Part shown: piece after piece, positions 1 to 8,562 of the stretch
How the letters are laid out: each line of letters starts with the position of its first letter
How positions within the stretch are numbered: the stretch's first letter is position 1
Assembly: GCF_011008905.1 (NCBI RefSeq)
Contig: NZ_JAAIVI010000019.1
Span: forward strand, 1-64,000
Origin: Wenzhouxiangella sp. XN201
GTDB lineage: Bacteria; Pseudomonadota; Gammaproteobacteria; Xanthomonadales; Wenzhouxiangellaceae
Direction of reading: 5' to 3'
DNA: 64,000 nucleotides
Translations under genes and position numbers: made by a program
Notes under the pieces: model-generated
Seen by the model: the letters and a program-made list of their open reading frames with translations, nothing else
Databases searched by the model: none
What the model was told of the DNA's origin: nothing

Positions 1-230
1 CTAAGAGCGTTTTTGGTGACTTTTGTCGCGACTGACAAAAGTTACTCGCCATCAGCCTGCGAAGCAGGCGGGCGAAATCGCCTTTGACTTGTCGAAGCCG
101 GCCAACCTAGCGGTAGCAATCACACAACCCAGCGGCAGCGAAATTCACAAACCACCCGCCATCAGCCTGCGTAGCAGGCGGGCGCAATCGCCTTCGACTT
201 GTCGAGGCCCGCCAACCTGGCGGAAACCAC
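1..230. repeat. Left repeat block: 77-bp direct repeat plus two small hairpin units
   Basis: Bases 1-77 are repeated exactly at 1212-1288. Within and after this copy, a unit built on the small hairpin CCTGCgaaGCAGG and followed by GACTTGTCGA occurs near 50-100 and again, with a few changes, near 160-215. Related units recur near 1260 and 1345. No convincing coding potential is seen; short open frames here are translations of the repeat. Together with the right block it brackets the fasciclin gene. Confidence 0.8.
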
Positions 231-249
231 ATCCCAACTAAAGTCAGTC

Positions 250-278
250 AAAAAAAAAGCGCCCGCCGAAGCGGGCGC
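250..278 (-). terminator. Rho-independent terminator of the fasciclin gene
   Basis: A perfect 8-bp stem, GCGCCCGC-CGAA-GCGGGCGC (259-278), is followed on the minus strand by a run of eight or nine T (complement of the A run at 250-258). It lies about 30 bp beyond the stop codon of the minus-strand fasciclin gene. Confidence 0.9.
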
Positions 279-307
279 CAGTATTGGCTGGTCAGAACAA
301 TCAAACC

Positions 308-820
308 TTACGGCATGATCACCGCATCAATCACGTGAATGACACCATTGGAAGCCTTGATATCGGTCTTGATGACCTTGGCGCCGTCGATCATGACGGT
401 TTCCCCGTCGACGCTGATATCAACGCTCGAGCCCTGCACGGTTTCGGCTGAGGAAAGGCCGACGACGTCCTTGGCCATGACTTTGCCGGCGACCACGTGA
501 TAGGTCAGCACGCTGGTCAGGGCGTCGGTGTCCTGGATCAGGGCATTGAGGTCGGCTTCGGGAATCTTGGCGAAGGCCTCGTCGGTCGGGGCGAACACGG
601 TGAATGGCCCTTCGCCGGACAGGGTCTCGACCAGGCCGGCGGCCTCGATTGCCGTGACCAGGGTATTGAACTGACCGGCCGACTGGGCCGTCTCGACGAT
701 GTTCTTCTTGTCACCATAGCCCTTGTCCTTGTCACCGCCGTGATGGTCGGCGACGACGGCCGTGGTGGCGGCCAGGAACAATCCGGCCGTTACGAACTTA
801 AGTGCGTTTTGAATATTCAT
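308..820 (-). CDS. Secreted fasciclin (FAS1)-domain protein
   Basis: The 170-residue product starts with a signal peptide ([20 protein letters not shown], cleavage after VVA) and a short His/Asp/Lys-rich segment, then one FAS1 domain. FAS1 hallmarks are visible: [19 protein letters not shown] at the start, [17 protein letters not shown] in the middle, and [10 protein letters not shown] and [13 protein letters not shown] near the end. FAS1 proteins are exported adhesion or surface proteins; the partner is unknown. The ATG at 820 is preferred over upstream in-frame codons because CGGAG lies just upstream and the signal peptide begins there. It is monocistronic, with its own terminator. Confidence 0.93.
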   Translation of the reverse strand: MNIQNALKFVTAGLFLAATTAVVADHHGGDKDKGYGDKKNIVETAQSAGQFNTLVTAIEAAGLVETLSGEGPFTVFAPTDEAFAKIPEADLNALIQDTDALTSVLTYHVVAGKVMAKDVVGLSSAETVQGSSVDISVDGETVMIDGAKVIKTDIKASNGVIHVIDAVIMP

Positions 821-1436
821 GCTTAATCTCCGTTGGTTGGGGCTCGCCGTTGTGGCGATGGGCGCATCATGCGCGAGCCCCATCAACGTTTGATCAAGCA
901 AACATGAAGGTGTTGTGGAGGTGGTGTGAGGAAAGTAACAACGTGACTTCTGGAGGTGCCGCCAGGTTGGCTTGCGAATACGCCTGGCGCAGCCCGCGTC
1001 TGGCACTACGACTCCGAATGACGTCCCAACCTCCAGTTTCTGTCCCACCCTTAACCGAAGCCGACCCCGATCGAGGTCGTGCTGTCTGGGTGCGGACTAC
1101 GCCAGGGCTTTATCGAAAACACCATGTTTCACGACCGAGCCATCGCGAAGGCAGAAGCGGTATCTCCGTTAAGCCCTGGAGCCTTCTGGTCCTGCGGCAC
1201 AACCGCGTCTTCTAAGAGCGTTTTTGGTGACTTTTGTCGCGACTGACAAAAGTTACTCGCCATCAGCCTGCGAAGCAGGCGGGCGAAACAGAAGTTGACT
1301 TGTCGAGGCCACCACGGCGACAAGTGGCGTCAGCCAATCCAGCGCTTGCGAAGCAAGCCGGGCGAAACCGCCTTTGACTTGTCGAAGCCGCCACTGCGCC
1401 CAGTGGCAACAACCACCCCCGTGGCGTCAGCCCCCG
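821..1436. repeat. Intergenic stretch with the right 77-bp direct repeat (1212-1288)
   Basis: This 616-bp gap holds the leader of the fasciclin gene and no gene I can support. Bases 1212-1288 repeat 1-77 exactly. A third hairpin unit (CTGCGAAGCAG) is near 1267 and a diverged fourth (CTTGCGAAGCAAG) near 1347, each followed by GACTTGTCGA. The segment 905-1211 shows nothing recognisable in any frame. Confidence 0.7.
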
Positions 1437-3455
1437 TCACCCCTCGTCATACTTCTCAAACCAAGCCAAAATATGCGCCACCTTACTCATCAACTGCGTT
1501 GGCCGATTACTCAGGCTGTGCGAGCTGTCGGGAATGCGCACCAGGGCGGCCGGCACGCCCCTGAGCTTGAGCGCCTGGTAGTACTGCTCGGATTCGGGCA
1601 TGGGCGTGCGGTGGTCGGCTTCCCCGGTGAGCAGCATGGTCGGGGTGTCGACCTCGCCCACGCGAGAAATCGGAGAGCGTGCCAGGTAATGGTCGGGGTC
1701 TTCCCAGGGCATGGCCGGGAACCAGTACTTGGAGAAGAACGCCGAGGCGTCGGCATACAGCGCGAAGCTGTACCAGTTGATCACCGGCTTGGCGACGACC
1801 GCGGCACGGAAGCGGTCGGTCATGCTGATCGCCCAGGCCGTGAGCACGCCACCGCCGCTGCCGCCGGTGATGAAGAGCCGATCGGCATCGACATACTCGC
1901 GCGAGGCCACGGCATCGACCGCGCTCATCAGGTCATCGTGGTCCTGGGAAGGATAGTTGTGGTGAATCAACTGGGCGAATTCCTCGCCGTAACTGGTCGA
2001 GCCGCGCGGGTTGACGTAGAGCACCAGGTAGCCGGCCGATGCATAGAGCTGCATCTCCGAGGCGAAGCGCGGACCGTAGTCGGAGAACGGTCCGCCGTGA
2101 ATTTCCAGAATCAGGGGATAGGACTTCGCGGGATCGAAGTCGGCCGGCTTGACCAGCCAGGCCTGGATACGCTGGTCGTCAAAGCTCGACTCCACCCAGA
2201 GTTCCTCGGCATCGGCAATATCGCGTCCGGCAAACAGCACGCCGTTGATGTCGGTCAGGCGCAGGTTTTCGCCGTTGCGACCGACAGCGAGGTCGGCCGG
2301 GTGCGTCACGTCGGTGACCGGGTAGGCATAACGACCGTTCTCGCTGACCGAGAACGTGCCGGATCCATACGGCCGGCTGTTCGAAACCCCGCCCACATCG
2401 GCGGCGAGCTGACGCATGTCGCCGTTGATCTCGACATGCCCCAGCCGGGTCACGCCCTCGCTGGTGTAGCGAAAATAGATGCCGCGCGATCGCCGGTCCC
2501 AGACAGGCTGGGCGATCGGCCGGTCCAGATCGGACAACAGTTGCCGGTACTCACCTGATTCGAGATCGAACAGGTACAGGCGCGACATGTGGTAACTCAT
2601 GCGCCGGTCGTCGAATCCCGTGAACGCGATATAGCGACCGTTGGGAGAGACCGTCGGCGAACCGTGGCTGACCTCGCCGTCGGTCAAGCGTTCGATTTCG
2701 CCTGAATCGATGTCGAGGCGATGAAGGTGGGAGCGTACCGGCTCGTTCTCGGCGTCATCGTCCAGGTTGGCTGAAAAGATCAGCGACTCGCCGTCCGGCG
2801 TCCAGGCCGGATTGCTGCCGTGGTCATGCATGCCGTCCGTCAGCCGTCGCGGCGCCCCGCCGTCGGCAGCAATCACGAACAGGTGTCGGTCGCCGGGCTT
2901 GAGATAGCCGGCGCCGTCCTGGCGGTAATGCAGCCGGTCGATGACTTTGGCCGGCTCGGCCCAGTCGGCACCCTCGGGCTTACGCGGCAACTTGGCCATC
3001 GGTTCCTGGGGTGTCTCGACCAGCATGCTGAAGGCCAGGTAGCGGCCGTCCGGCGACCAGGCGATGCCCGAAGGCGCGGCCGGCAACTGCGAAAGCTGGG
3101 TCGAACGGCCCGACGCCAGCCACAACACCCGCAGTTGCGCCCCGTTCTCATCGGCACGCACGAAGGCGACGCGCCCACCGTCGGGCGAGATCTGCGGTGA
3201 CAGGTCGCGCTGCATGCCGGAGGTAAGTGGACGGTGCCCCTGGCCGTCGGCATCGATGCGCCACAGATTCGAACGCCAGCGATCGGCCTGGCGGTCGGCG
3301 AAATTGCGCACGTAGACCACTTCCTCGCCATCGGGTGCAATCTGCGGATCAGACACCCATTCCATGGCGAACAGGTCATCGAGCGTGAAGGGTTCGGCCA
3401 GGGCCTGAAGCGGCAGCAGGCCGGCGAGAAGCAGGGCAAAGACGAAGCGTTTCAT
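1437..3455 (-). CDS. S9 family (prolyl oligopeptidase-type) secreted peptidase
   Basis: The 672-residue product has a signal peptide (MKRFVFALLLAGLLPLQALA), an N-terminal beta-propeller with PD40-like repeats (for example QISPDGGRVAFVR, WSPDGRYLAFSM, SPNGRYIAFTGF) and a C-terminal alpha/beta hydrolase domain. The nucleophile is in GGSGGG (about Ser533); LTGEADHRTP and DSSHSLSNRP supply the likely acid and His. The family cleaves peptides in the periplasm or outside the cell, often dipeptides or acyl-peptides; the exact specificity is not readable. The ATG at 3455 is chosen over a TTG six bases upstream because AAGGA lies seven bases before it. Confidence 0.93.
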   Translation of the reverse strand: MKRFVFALLLAGLLPLQALAEPFTLDDLFAMEWVSDPQIAPDGEEVVYVRNFADRQADRWRSNLWRIDADGQGHRPLTSGMQRDLSPQISPDGGRVAFVRADENGAQLRVLWLASGRSTQLSQLPAAPSGIAWSPDGRYLAFSMLVETPQEPMAKLPRKPEGADWAEPAKVIDRLHYRQDGAGYLKPGDRHLFVIAADGGAPRRLTDGMHDHGSNPAWTPDGESLIFSANLDDDAENEPVRSHLHRLDIDSGEIERLTDGEVSHGSPTVSPNGRYIAFTGFDDRRMSYHMSRLYLFDLESGEYRQLLSDLDRPIAQPVWDRRSRGIYFRYTSEGVTRLGHVEINGDMRQLAADVGGVSNSRPYGSGTFSVSENGRYAYPVTDVTHPADLAVGRNGENLRLTDINGVLFAGRDIADAEELWVESSFDDQRIQAWLVKPADFDPAKSYPLILEIHGGPFSDYGPRFASEMQLYASAGYLVLYVNPRGSTSYGEEFAQLIHHNYPSQDHDDLMSAVDAVASREYVDADRLFITGGSGGGVLTAWAISMTDRFRAAVVAKPVINWYSFALYADASAFFSKYWFPAMPWEDPDHYLARSPISRVGEVDTPTMLLTGEADHRTPMPESEQYYQALKLRGVPAALVRIPDSSHSLSNRPTQLMSKVAHILAWFEKYDEG

Positions 3456-3496
3456 CAGCAATCCTTTTTGAGAATGGTCCCGCGAACCTGCTCATC

Positions 3497-3562
3497 ATAC
3501 GATGAGACCCGGTGCGAGATACGATGAGACCCGGTGCGAGGTCCCGGCTCGGGGGCCGGGAC
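3497..3562. repeat. Tandem 22-bp duplication followed by a REP-like palindrome
   Basis: ATACGATGAGACCCGGTGCG-AG occurs twice in tandem (3497-3518 and 3519-3540). It runs into GTCCCGGCTCGGGGGCCGGG-AC, one member of a palindrome family seen in several gaps of this window. It sits between the S9 peptidase and the mtfA-like gene. Confidence 0.8.
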
Positions 3563-3571
3563 GACAGGAAT

Positions 3572-4399
3572 TCATCGATCGCGAATCGCCTCGTGCCAGG
3601 CAATCGGATCGACCCGGAAACACTGCTGCATTTCCTCGTACAGCGCCGGATGCTCGCGTTTGAGCTGCTCGGGTTTTTCGTAGAAGGTCTCGACCAGTAC
3701 CGCAAAAAACTCTTCCGGCGCGGTGGCGCCGTAATTGTCGAGCAGGCATTGCGTTCCGGCACTGGCCTGGCGTTGGAGCTGTTCGAACTCGCGCCGCATC
3801 ACGCGTGCCCAGCTGAGATATTGCGAGCGCTGGTGGAGAATCGGCGCACCGTCGACCGCGCCGTCGGCCCCGTCGAGCTTGTGGGCGAACTCGTGCAGGA
3901 TCACGTTGTGGCCATCGGCAATGTCACGGCTGCCCGCCAGGGCCGAATCCCAGGACAGCACCATCGGCCCCCGATGCCAGGACTCGCCCAGCCGCGCCGA
4001 GTGGCCGACCGACTGCACCAGGCCGTCATAGCTGGTGTGCTCTGACACGAAAGTGCTGGGGTAGAGATAGATCGTCGAGAAGTTGGAATACTGGTCGTGC
4101 GGCCGATTGAGCAGCAGGATGCAGGCGTTGCCGGCGATGGTCACGCGCATCTCGTCGGTCACCTCCAGGCCCTGGAAACCCTCGAAGGTCTTGTCGTGGA
4201 GGAACAGCTGGATATGCCCGTGAAGTTCCTGCTTGAGGTCGTCGGGCAGGCCGCGGTAGAGCGGCACATTGCGCTCAAGAATCTTCTGCCAATCGGGCGG
4301 CAAGGGCGTTTCGGCGATGCGCCTTCGACGACGACGGCGCCAGACCCCCCACAGCCACCAGACGAGCGGCGCGGCAACAACGACAAGCAGAATTTCCAT
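3572..4399 (-). CDS. mtfA: MtfA-like zinc metallopeptidase (M90 family)
   Basis: The 275-residue protein begins with a hydrophobic segment (residues 2-20) and a run of arginines, so it is probably an inner-membrane-anchored cytoplasmic enzyme. The zinc motif HEFAHKLD is at residues 169-176, followed by the family-typical region ending in YGATAPEEFFAVLVETFYEKP. E. coli MtfA is an aminopeptidase that binds Mlc and modulates glucose uptake genes; whether a Mlc partner exists here cannot be seen. It lies 33 bp after the deacetylase gene on the same strand and probably shares its transcript. Confidence 0.9.
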   Translation of the reverse strand: MEILLVVVAAPLVWWLWGVWRRRRRRRIAETPLPPDWQKILERNVPLYRGLPDDLKQELHGHIQLFLHDKTFEGFQGLEVTDEMRVTIAGNACILLLNRPHDQYSNFSTIYLYPSTFVSEHTSYDGLVQSVGHSARLGESWHRGPMVLSWDSALAGSRDIADGHNVILHEFAHKLDGADGAVDGAPILHQRSQYLSWARVMRREFEQLQRQASAGTQCLLDNYGATAPEEFFAVLVETFYEKPEQLKREHPALYEEMQQCFRVDPIAWHEAIRDR

Positions 4400-4432
4400 C
4401 AGTGCCTCATCGCTGTGGGCAAGAAGCGCTGA

Positions 4433-5497
4433 TCAGTCACGCACTGCATCCTGTACCCACTGGAAGGAATACCAGAAATAGTCGCCGCTGCCGTCGGTGG
4501 CCGGCGCGGTGCAGTTGATCTTGTTACGGCCGGTGGAGCCGGCGCCGCCGATCTCGATCTGGAGCACATGCGGCGGGCCTGCTTCCAGGTCGATTTCCAG
4601 CTGCTGGCCGCCACCGGAGAAACAGCCGATCTGGCCGTGCCGATAGTCGCCTTCGGCCAGTTCGAGCCGCAGCGACTCGACCGGGCTGCGCACACCGTCC
4701 CCGGGCGGGGCGGGTTCGGATTCGGTCACCGGCAGTGGGCGCGCGTTGACCGCCAGGGCGAATCGTTCCATGCCGTCAAAACCGCTGGCCATGGGGAAGC
4801 GCGGCACCGACAAGCGGTCGGTTCGCGGCCCTACGGCCCCGGATCGCTGGGCGAGCCCGAACTCATTGTGTTCGTCCACGATCTCGGCCAGTGCCTGCGA
4901 GTCCTCGCCGTAGGGATAGGCGAACAGCGTCGGTGTCTTGCCGGTTTCCTCGGTAATGCGTTCGCGTGCCGTTGAGATATCGGCACGCACGCGCTCGCGC
5001 CAGTCCGACCGGGATTCACGTCCCTCGCGCGCAATCAGGTGGGCATGAGTGGCCGAGTGATTCTCGATCGCCGCACCGGCCGCGGCCAGTTCGCGCAACT
5101 GATCCCAATTCATGTACGGCTGGTGGCCGGCATCGACCGCATCGGTATTGACGAATACGGTAAACGGCCAGCCGCGCGCCTTCAGCCGCGGCCAGGCTTC
5201 GGCATGCACCGACTCATAAGCGTCGTCGAAGGTGATTGCGACAACATTCTCCGGCACGGACTCGTCGCCGTCGATGCTTGCCCTGAGCAGACGCGCCAGC
5301 GGCCAGACTTCGAAACCCTGTTCGTCGAGCCATTGAAGGTGCGCTTCGAAACGCGCCGGCGTCACACTGGTCACCGCCGGTGTGTCCGCGCTGACGTGAT
5401 GGTAGAGCAGCACGACGCCGTGATCACGACCCTGATCGTTGGCGCAGGCCGTTTGGGCCAGTGCCAGCAAAGCCGTGAGAAACAGTCGCGGGAACAT
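4433..5497 (-). CDS. Polysaccharide deacetylase (NodB-fold) lipoprotein or exported protein
   Basis: A 354-residue exported protein with signal sequence MFPRLFLTALLALAQTACAN (a Cys lies at the end, so a lipoprotein is possible). NodB landmarks are present: LYHHVS near residue 31, the metal-binding TFDDAYESVH, the HSATHAHL motif and FAYPYGE. The family removes N-acetyl groups from peptidoglycan or other glycans. The last ~90 residues form an extra Gly-rich beta domain of unknown role. It starts 3 bp after the stop of the Bax-like gene, with GAGGG upstream of the ATG; together with mtfA this suggests a cell-wall operon. Confidence 0.9.
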   Translation of the reverse strand: MFPRLFLTALLALAQTACANDQGRDHGVVLLYHHVSADTPAVTSVTPARFEAHLQWLDEQGFEVWPLARLLRASIDGDESVPENVVAITFDDAYESVHAEAWPRLKARGWPFTVFVNTDAVDAGHQPYMNWDQLRELAAAGAAIENHSATHAHLIAREGRESRSDWRERVRADISTARERITEETGKTPTLFAYPYGEDSQALAEIVDEHNEFGLAQRSGAVGPRTDRLSVPRFPMASGFDGMERFALAVNARPLPVTESEPAPPGDGVRSPVESLRLELAEGDYRHGQIGCFSGGGQQLEIDLEAGPPHVLQIEIGGAGSTGRNKINCTAPATDGSGDYFWYSFQWVQDAVRD

Positions 5498-5500
5498 CGC

Positions 5501-6331
5501 TCAGCCCTCGCTCTCGCCGTCATGAGACTGGGTGTTGGGCACAACGTCTTCGATCAGCAATCGATTGGTCCGAATGACCTGCTTGATCTCCTCGACGTAG
5601 GCCTGGCGCCGCTCGGAGTAGCGAATCAGGCCGTCAGCCAGGGCCAGGGCGTGCGGCATCCGGCCCTGCCGGCGCAGTTCGGCGCGGATGGCGCGCAGCG
5701 GCTGGTAGGACGGGTGCGTGTTGAGGTTGTTGATGTAGCGACGAACCGACTCGCGCACCGACTCGAATGCGGCAACTTCGTGCGCAGCACCGGTCGTACG
5801 CTGTGCCGGCACGAGGCCGCAGCCGGGTGTGTAACACCACTGACCGAACAGGTTGTTGCCCTCGCGGGCGAAGCGCGAGCGACCCCAGCCCGACTCGGTG
5901 GCAGCCTGTACCAGAGCCAGCGGCACCGGCACGATGTCGACTCGATTGACCAGGCGCTCGAAGGTATCCGTACGCGACTCGCCGGGCCATTCCAGTTCGT
6001 GGCGTTCGGCCAGGCGCGCGATCCAGCGGCGATCGCGGACCGGCAGCCGTTCGTCATCCCGAACCTTCGGGGCCAGCTCGAGCAGGCGCTCGCGTCGAAG
6101 CCGCACGCGCTCGTTCTCCTCGATCACGATCGGCGCAAGAAATTCGAAGAAGGCCGATTTGCGTGAATCGACCGTATCGATGGTCGAGAAATCGGGCAGG
6201 GCTTCGGGTTCGCTGCGCTGCAGGGCGAGCACGGCCAGGGCCAGCACGATGACCGCGGCCAGTGCGGTGTCGAGCCGAATGCCGAAGGCGTTGGGCGCGG
6301 ATCGCTCCGCTCGGGTGTCGGTGTCGCTCAT
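5501..6331 (-). CDS. Bax-like glucosaminidase-domain membrane protein
   Basis: The 276-residue protein has one N-terminal transmembrane helix (about residues 21-40) and a C-terminal glucosaminidase domain with VQAATESGWGRSRFAREGNN, LFGQWCY, and RYINNLNTHPSY, the pattern of E. coli Bax and FlgJ-type peptidoglycan hydrolases. The Glu in ATESGWG is the expected catalytic residue. The domain would face the periplasm and act on the glycan strands. GAGG precedes the ATG by four bases. It is followed within 3 bp by the deacetylase gene, supporting a joint role in wall turnover. Confidence 0.9.
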   Translation of the reverse strand: MSDTDTRAERSAPNAFGIRLDTALAAVIVLALAVLALQRSEPEALPDFSTIDTVDSRKSAFFEFLAPIVIEENERVRLRRERLLELAPKVRDDERLPVRDRRWIARLAERHELEWPGESRTDTFERLVNRVDIVPVPLALVQAATESGWGRSRFAREGNNLFGQWCYTPGCGLVPAQRTTGAAHEVAAFESVRESVRRYINNLNTHPSYQPLRAIRAELRRQGRMPHALALADGLIRYSERRQAYVEEIKQVIRTNRLLIEDVVPNTQSHDGESEG

Positions 6332-6386
6332 TGGGCCTCAGTCGGGAAGTCGATCTACAGTGTGCCACCACTGGGAACACGGCTGT

Positions 6387-7421
6387 TCACTCAGGTTCCC
6401 GGTGAAGACGCCAGGCGACCAGCCCGGGTGGCCGGTAGTCCGGATCCTCCTCGAGCCGCGTAATGGCCGATCCATCCACGATCTCGCCGCTGTGCGCATC
6501 GGCGTCCTCGGCAATCGGCCGGTGCCAGGGCGGAATCAGCCGGAACAGGCCGCGGCGGCTGCGGGCGGGGCCCTGGAAGACATCGGGTGCCGTGGCGACC
6601 TGGTCGATGGCCAGGCCGCACCGGCGGGCCTGCCGGACCATCCAGTCGAAGGTCAGGTCGGAAAGCCCTTCGTGGCGACTGCCGCCGCCGACATCGGCAT
6701 GCGCGCCGACGAACCAGCGCTGTTCCATGGTCTGGTGGCGGGCGTCGGGATGACGCCGCCAGCGCGTGGCCTTGAAGTGCCGGCGCTGCTCGTCGATGGC
6801 CAGGGCGTGATAGGCGCAGCGTACGGTCGGCCCGAGCCGGGTATCGTGGAACTGCACACGGCGGCTCAGCGGGCTGCTGTGCAGCATCAGGGGGTTGCCC
6901 AGTGCACCGACGGTATCCCACACGCCGATGAACCGGATGGGCGTACGGTCCGCCCAGGCGAAGCGCTGGCGAAAGCGGACGGCCTCGGCGGCATCGGGAC
7001 GCTTGAGCGGCGAGCGTGACTTGTAAAGGTCGAAGGCCGCGTCGACACGGTCAGCGAACTCTCCCCGGAGCACGCCGGCGTTGTGGACCATGCCGGCCAG
7101 GCTGCGTACCGTGAAGGCGCCGCGACTGTAACCGAAGAGGTAGAGCTCATCGCCGGGCGCGTAGTGTTGGGCGACGAAGCGATAGGCGTCCTTGAGGTTG
7201 TCCGACAGGCCCCAGCCGGTGGCCCCGGCAAACCAGCGATACAGCCAGTTGCCTTCGCTGCCAACCCCGGGACCGTAGTAGACGCGCTGCTCGACCGCGG
7301 GTGAATCCGCCTGGGCCACCGCTTCAGCAAGACGCGGAATATGGGTCGGCGCGCGCTCACCGTCACGCTGCCGATCAGCCGAACTCCAGGTGCCGTCGCA
7401 GCAGATGACAATGCGTTTCAT
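6387..7421 (-). CDS. DUF2235 alpha/beta hydrolase (Tle1-like)
   Basis: A 344-residue protein opening with MKRIVICCDGTWSS, the signature of DUF2235. The lipase-type nucleophile elbow is GYSRGAF and a later GVWDTVGALGNP is family-typical, as is GAHADVGGG. Some DUF2235 members are type VI secretion phospholipase effectors (Tle1), but many are stand-alone hydrolases. There is no immunity gene, VgrG or PAAR gene beside it, so effector status is not supported. The ATG at 7421 has GGGGAG six bases upstream and is preferred to an earlier in-frame codon at 7457. Confidence 0.88.
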   Translation of the reverse strand: MKRIVICCDGTWSSADRQRDGERAPTHIPRLAEAVAQADSPAVEQRVYYGPGVGSEGNWLYRWFAGATGWGLSDNLKDAYRFVAQHYAPGDELYLFGYSRGAFTVRSLAGMVHNAGVLRGEFADRVDAAFDLYKSRSPLKRPDAAEAVRFRQRFAWADRTPIRFIGVWDTVGALGNPLMLHSSPLSRRVQFHDTRLGPTVRCAYHALAIDEQRRHFKATRWRRHPDARHQTMEQRWFVGAHADVGGGSRHEGLSDLTFDWMVRQARRCGLAIDQVATAPDVFQGPARSRRGLFRLIPPWHRPIAEDADAHSGEIVDGSAITRLEEDPDYRPPGLVAWRLHREPE

Positions 7422-7481
7422 TGGCCACTCCCCACCGTCCCCTGACAACATCAACAATTGCTGTCAGCTAGGAAACTTGGC

Positions 7482-7625
7482 TAGGACCTTCGAAGGGCGT
7501 GCCGAGAGCGCGACTGACGGTGGCCGCCGGAGCGCAGAAACCGCAGAGTACTTAGATGTACATGAGGATTTCGAGTACCGCCGGACGCCGTCAGGGGCGC
7601 TCTCGGTGCGTCATTCGAAGGTCCT
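7482..7625. repeat. Long inverted-repeat element (about 39-bp arms)
   Basis: The arm starting TAGGACCTTCGAA at 7482 (to about 7520) is matched, inverted and with a few mismatches, by the arm ending TTCGAAGGTCCTA at 7625. The shared core of the arms is CCGAGAGCGC...CTGACGG. The ~65-bp centre includes GTACTTAGATGTACATGAGGATTTCGAGTAC with further internal pairing. The right arm overlaps the stop codon of the EF-hand gene, so the element may also act as its transcription end. It looks like a mobile or REP-type palindromic element; no protein is encoded. Confidence 0.8.
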
Positions 7626-7842
7626 ACAACGCATACTGGATGATCATCTCCAACGCCTCGTCCCGCGAAATCGCACCGTCGTGATCCGCGTCGAATTCGT
7701 CGAAGATCTTCGAACTCACGCCCACACCGTGTTCGCCGGTCAGGCAACGCACCAGCTCGACGAATTCACCGCGCGAGAGCACACCATCACCGTTGGTGTC
7801 GACTTCCCTGAACATCGCGTCGACCAGTTCTTCACGTTTCAT
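7624..7842 (-). CDS. Small EF-hand calcium-binding protein
   Basis: A 72-residue protein made of two EF-hands: DTNGDGVLSRGE and DADHDGAISRDE give two complete 12-residue calcium loops with Glu or the acceptable variant at position 12. No signal peptide or membrane segment is seen from the ATG at 7842, so it is probably cytoplasmic. An in-frame GTG at 7893 would add 17 residues, but GGAG upstream of the ATG makes the shorter form more likely. The gene is divergent from the sigma-factor gene and its last codons run into a long inverted repeat. Confidence 0.82.
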   Translation of the reverse strand: MKREELVDAMFREVDTNGDGVLSRGEFVELVRCLTGEHGVGVSSKIFDEFDADHDGAISRDEALEMIIQYAL

Positions 7843-7896
7843 GTCTGCATCGCTCCATGCTCGATTTCCGTCAGCCCAAGCAAAAGATAACACCGA

Positions 7897-8562
7897 ATGA
7901 TTGAACCGTTTATGGCAATGGGCGCACTGTTAGGGCAAGAACGAAGAAACCATGCGGGAACGACTTTGCGAACCGAAAAGGAAAAAGCACTCGACGCCTA
8001 CCTGGCCGCCGCCGCACGCACCGGCGACCGCGATGCGCTCGGCAAGCTGGCCGGCCGCTGGCACCGCAAGCTGCTGGCCCATGCCCACCGCGTGAGCGGC
8101 GAAGCCGAACTGGCCGCCGAAGTCACGCAGGAGGCCTGGACCGAGATCATTCGCGGCATCGGCGGGCTCGACGACGCGGCCGCCTTTCCCGCCTGGGCAT
8201 TCCGCATCGTCACCCGGCGTTGCGCCCGCGCCATTGGCGGTCGTCAGAAGCGCCGCGCCGGCAGTGCGGCGCTGGCCCGCGAAGACCGCCCGGAAGGCGA
8301 CAACCAGGCTGGCCACGAAACCCGCGCCGAGCTCGACATCGTACGCCGGGCCATGGCCGAACTGCCGGCCGAACAACGCGCAGCGCTGGGCCTGTTCTAC
8401 CAGGAAGGTCTGCGCATCGCCGAAATCGCCGTGGCACTCGAAATCGCCCCCGGCACCGTCAAGACCCGACTCATGCACGCGCGCAACTGGTGGCCCTTCA
8501 ACTGGATAATTACGGATTCAGTTGGTCTGTCAGCGTTCAGGGCAAGACGCGGCTTGCAGTGA
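7897..8562 (+). CDS. ECF-type RNA polymerase sigma factor with a replaced C-terminus
   Basis: Region 2 is seen in AHRVSGEAELAAEVTQEAWT and FRIVTRRCARAI, and region 4 in LPAEQRAALGLFYQEG-LRIAEIAVALEIAPGTVKTRLMHAR, so promoter recognition parts are complete. The normal end of the gene is lost: after MHAR the frame enters a 266-bp palindromic element and stops after 24 foreign residues. The original tail (ELRARLQGETT) is still readable beyond the element (8755-8790), where its TGA overlaps the ATG of the DUF6768 gene. The sigma factor may still work, since only about 11 tail residues are exchanged. The exact start (ATG 7897, 7912 or 7918) is uncertain; no strong ribosome site is visible. Confidence 0.85.
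   Translation: MIEPFMAMGALLGQERRNHAGTTLRTEKEKALDAYLAAAARTGDRDALGKLAGRWHRKLLAHAHRVSGEAELAAEVTQEAWTEIIRGIGGLDDAAAFPAWAFRIVTRRCARAIGGRQKRRAGSAALAREDRPEGDNQAGHETRAELDIVRRAMAELPAEQRAALGLFYQEGLRIAEIAVALEIAPGTVKTRLMHARNWWPFNWIITDSVGLSAFRARRGLQ

Noticed and set aside
23-241. 72-residue frame at the window start
   Set aside because: It is a translation of hairpin repeat units, with two near-identical segments.
905-1211. Possible gene remnant between the fasciclin gene and the right repeat
   Set aside because: None of the six frames shows a recognisable motif or a start with a ribosome site.
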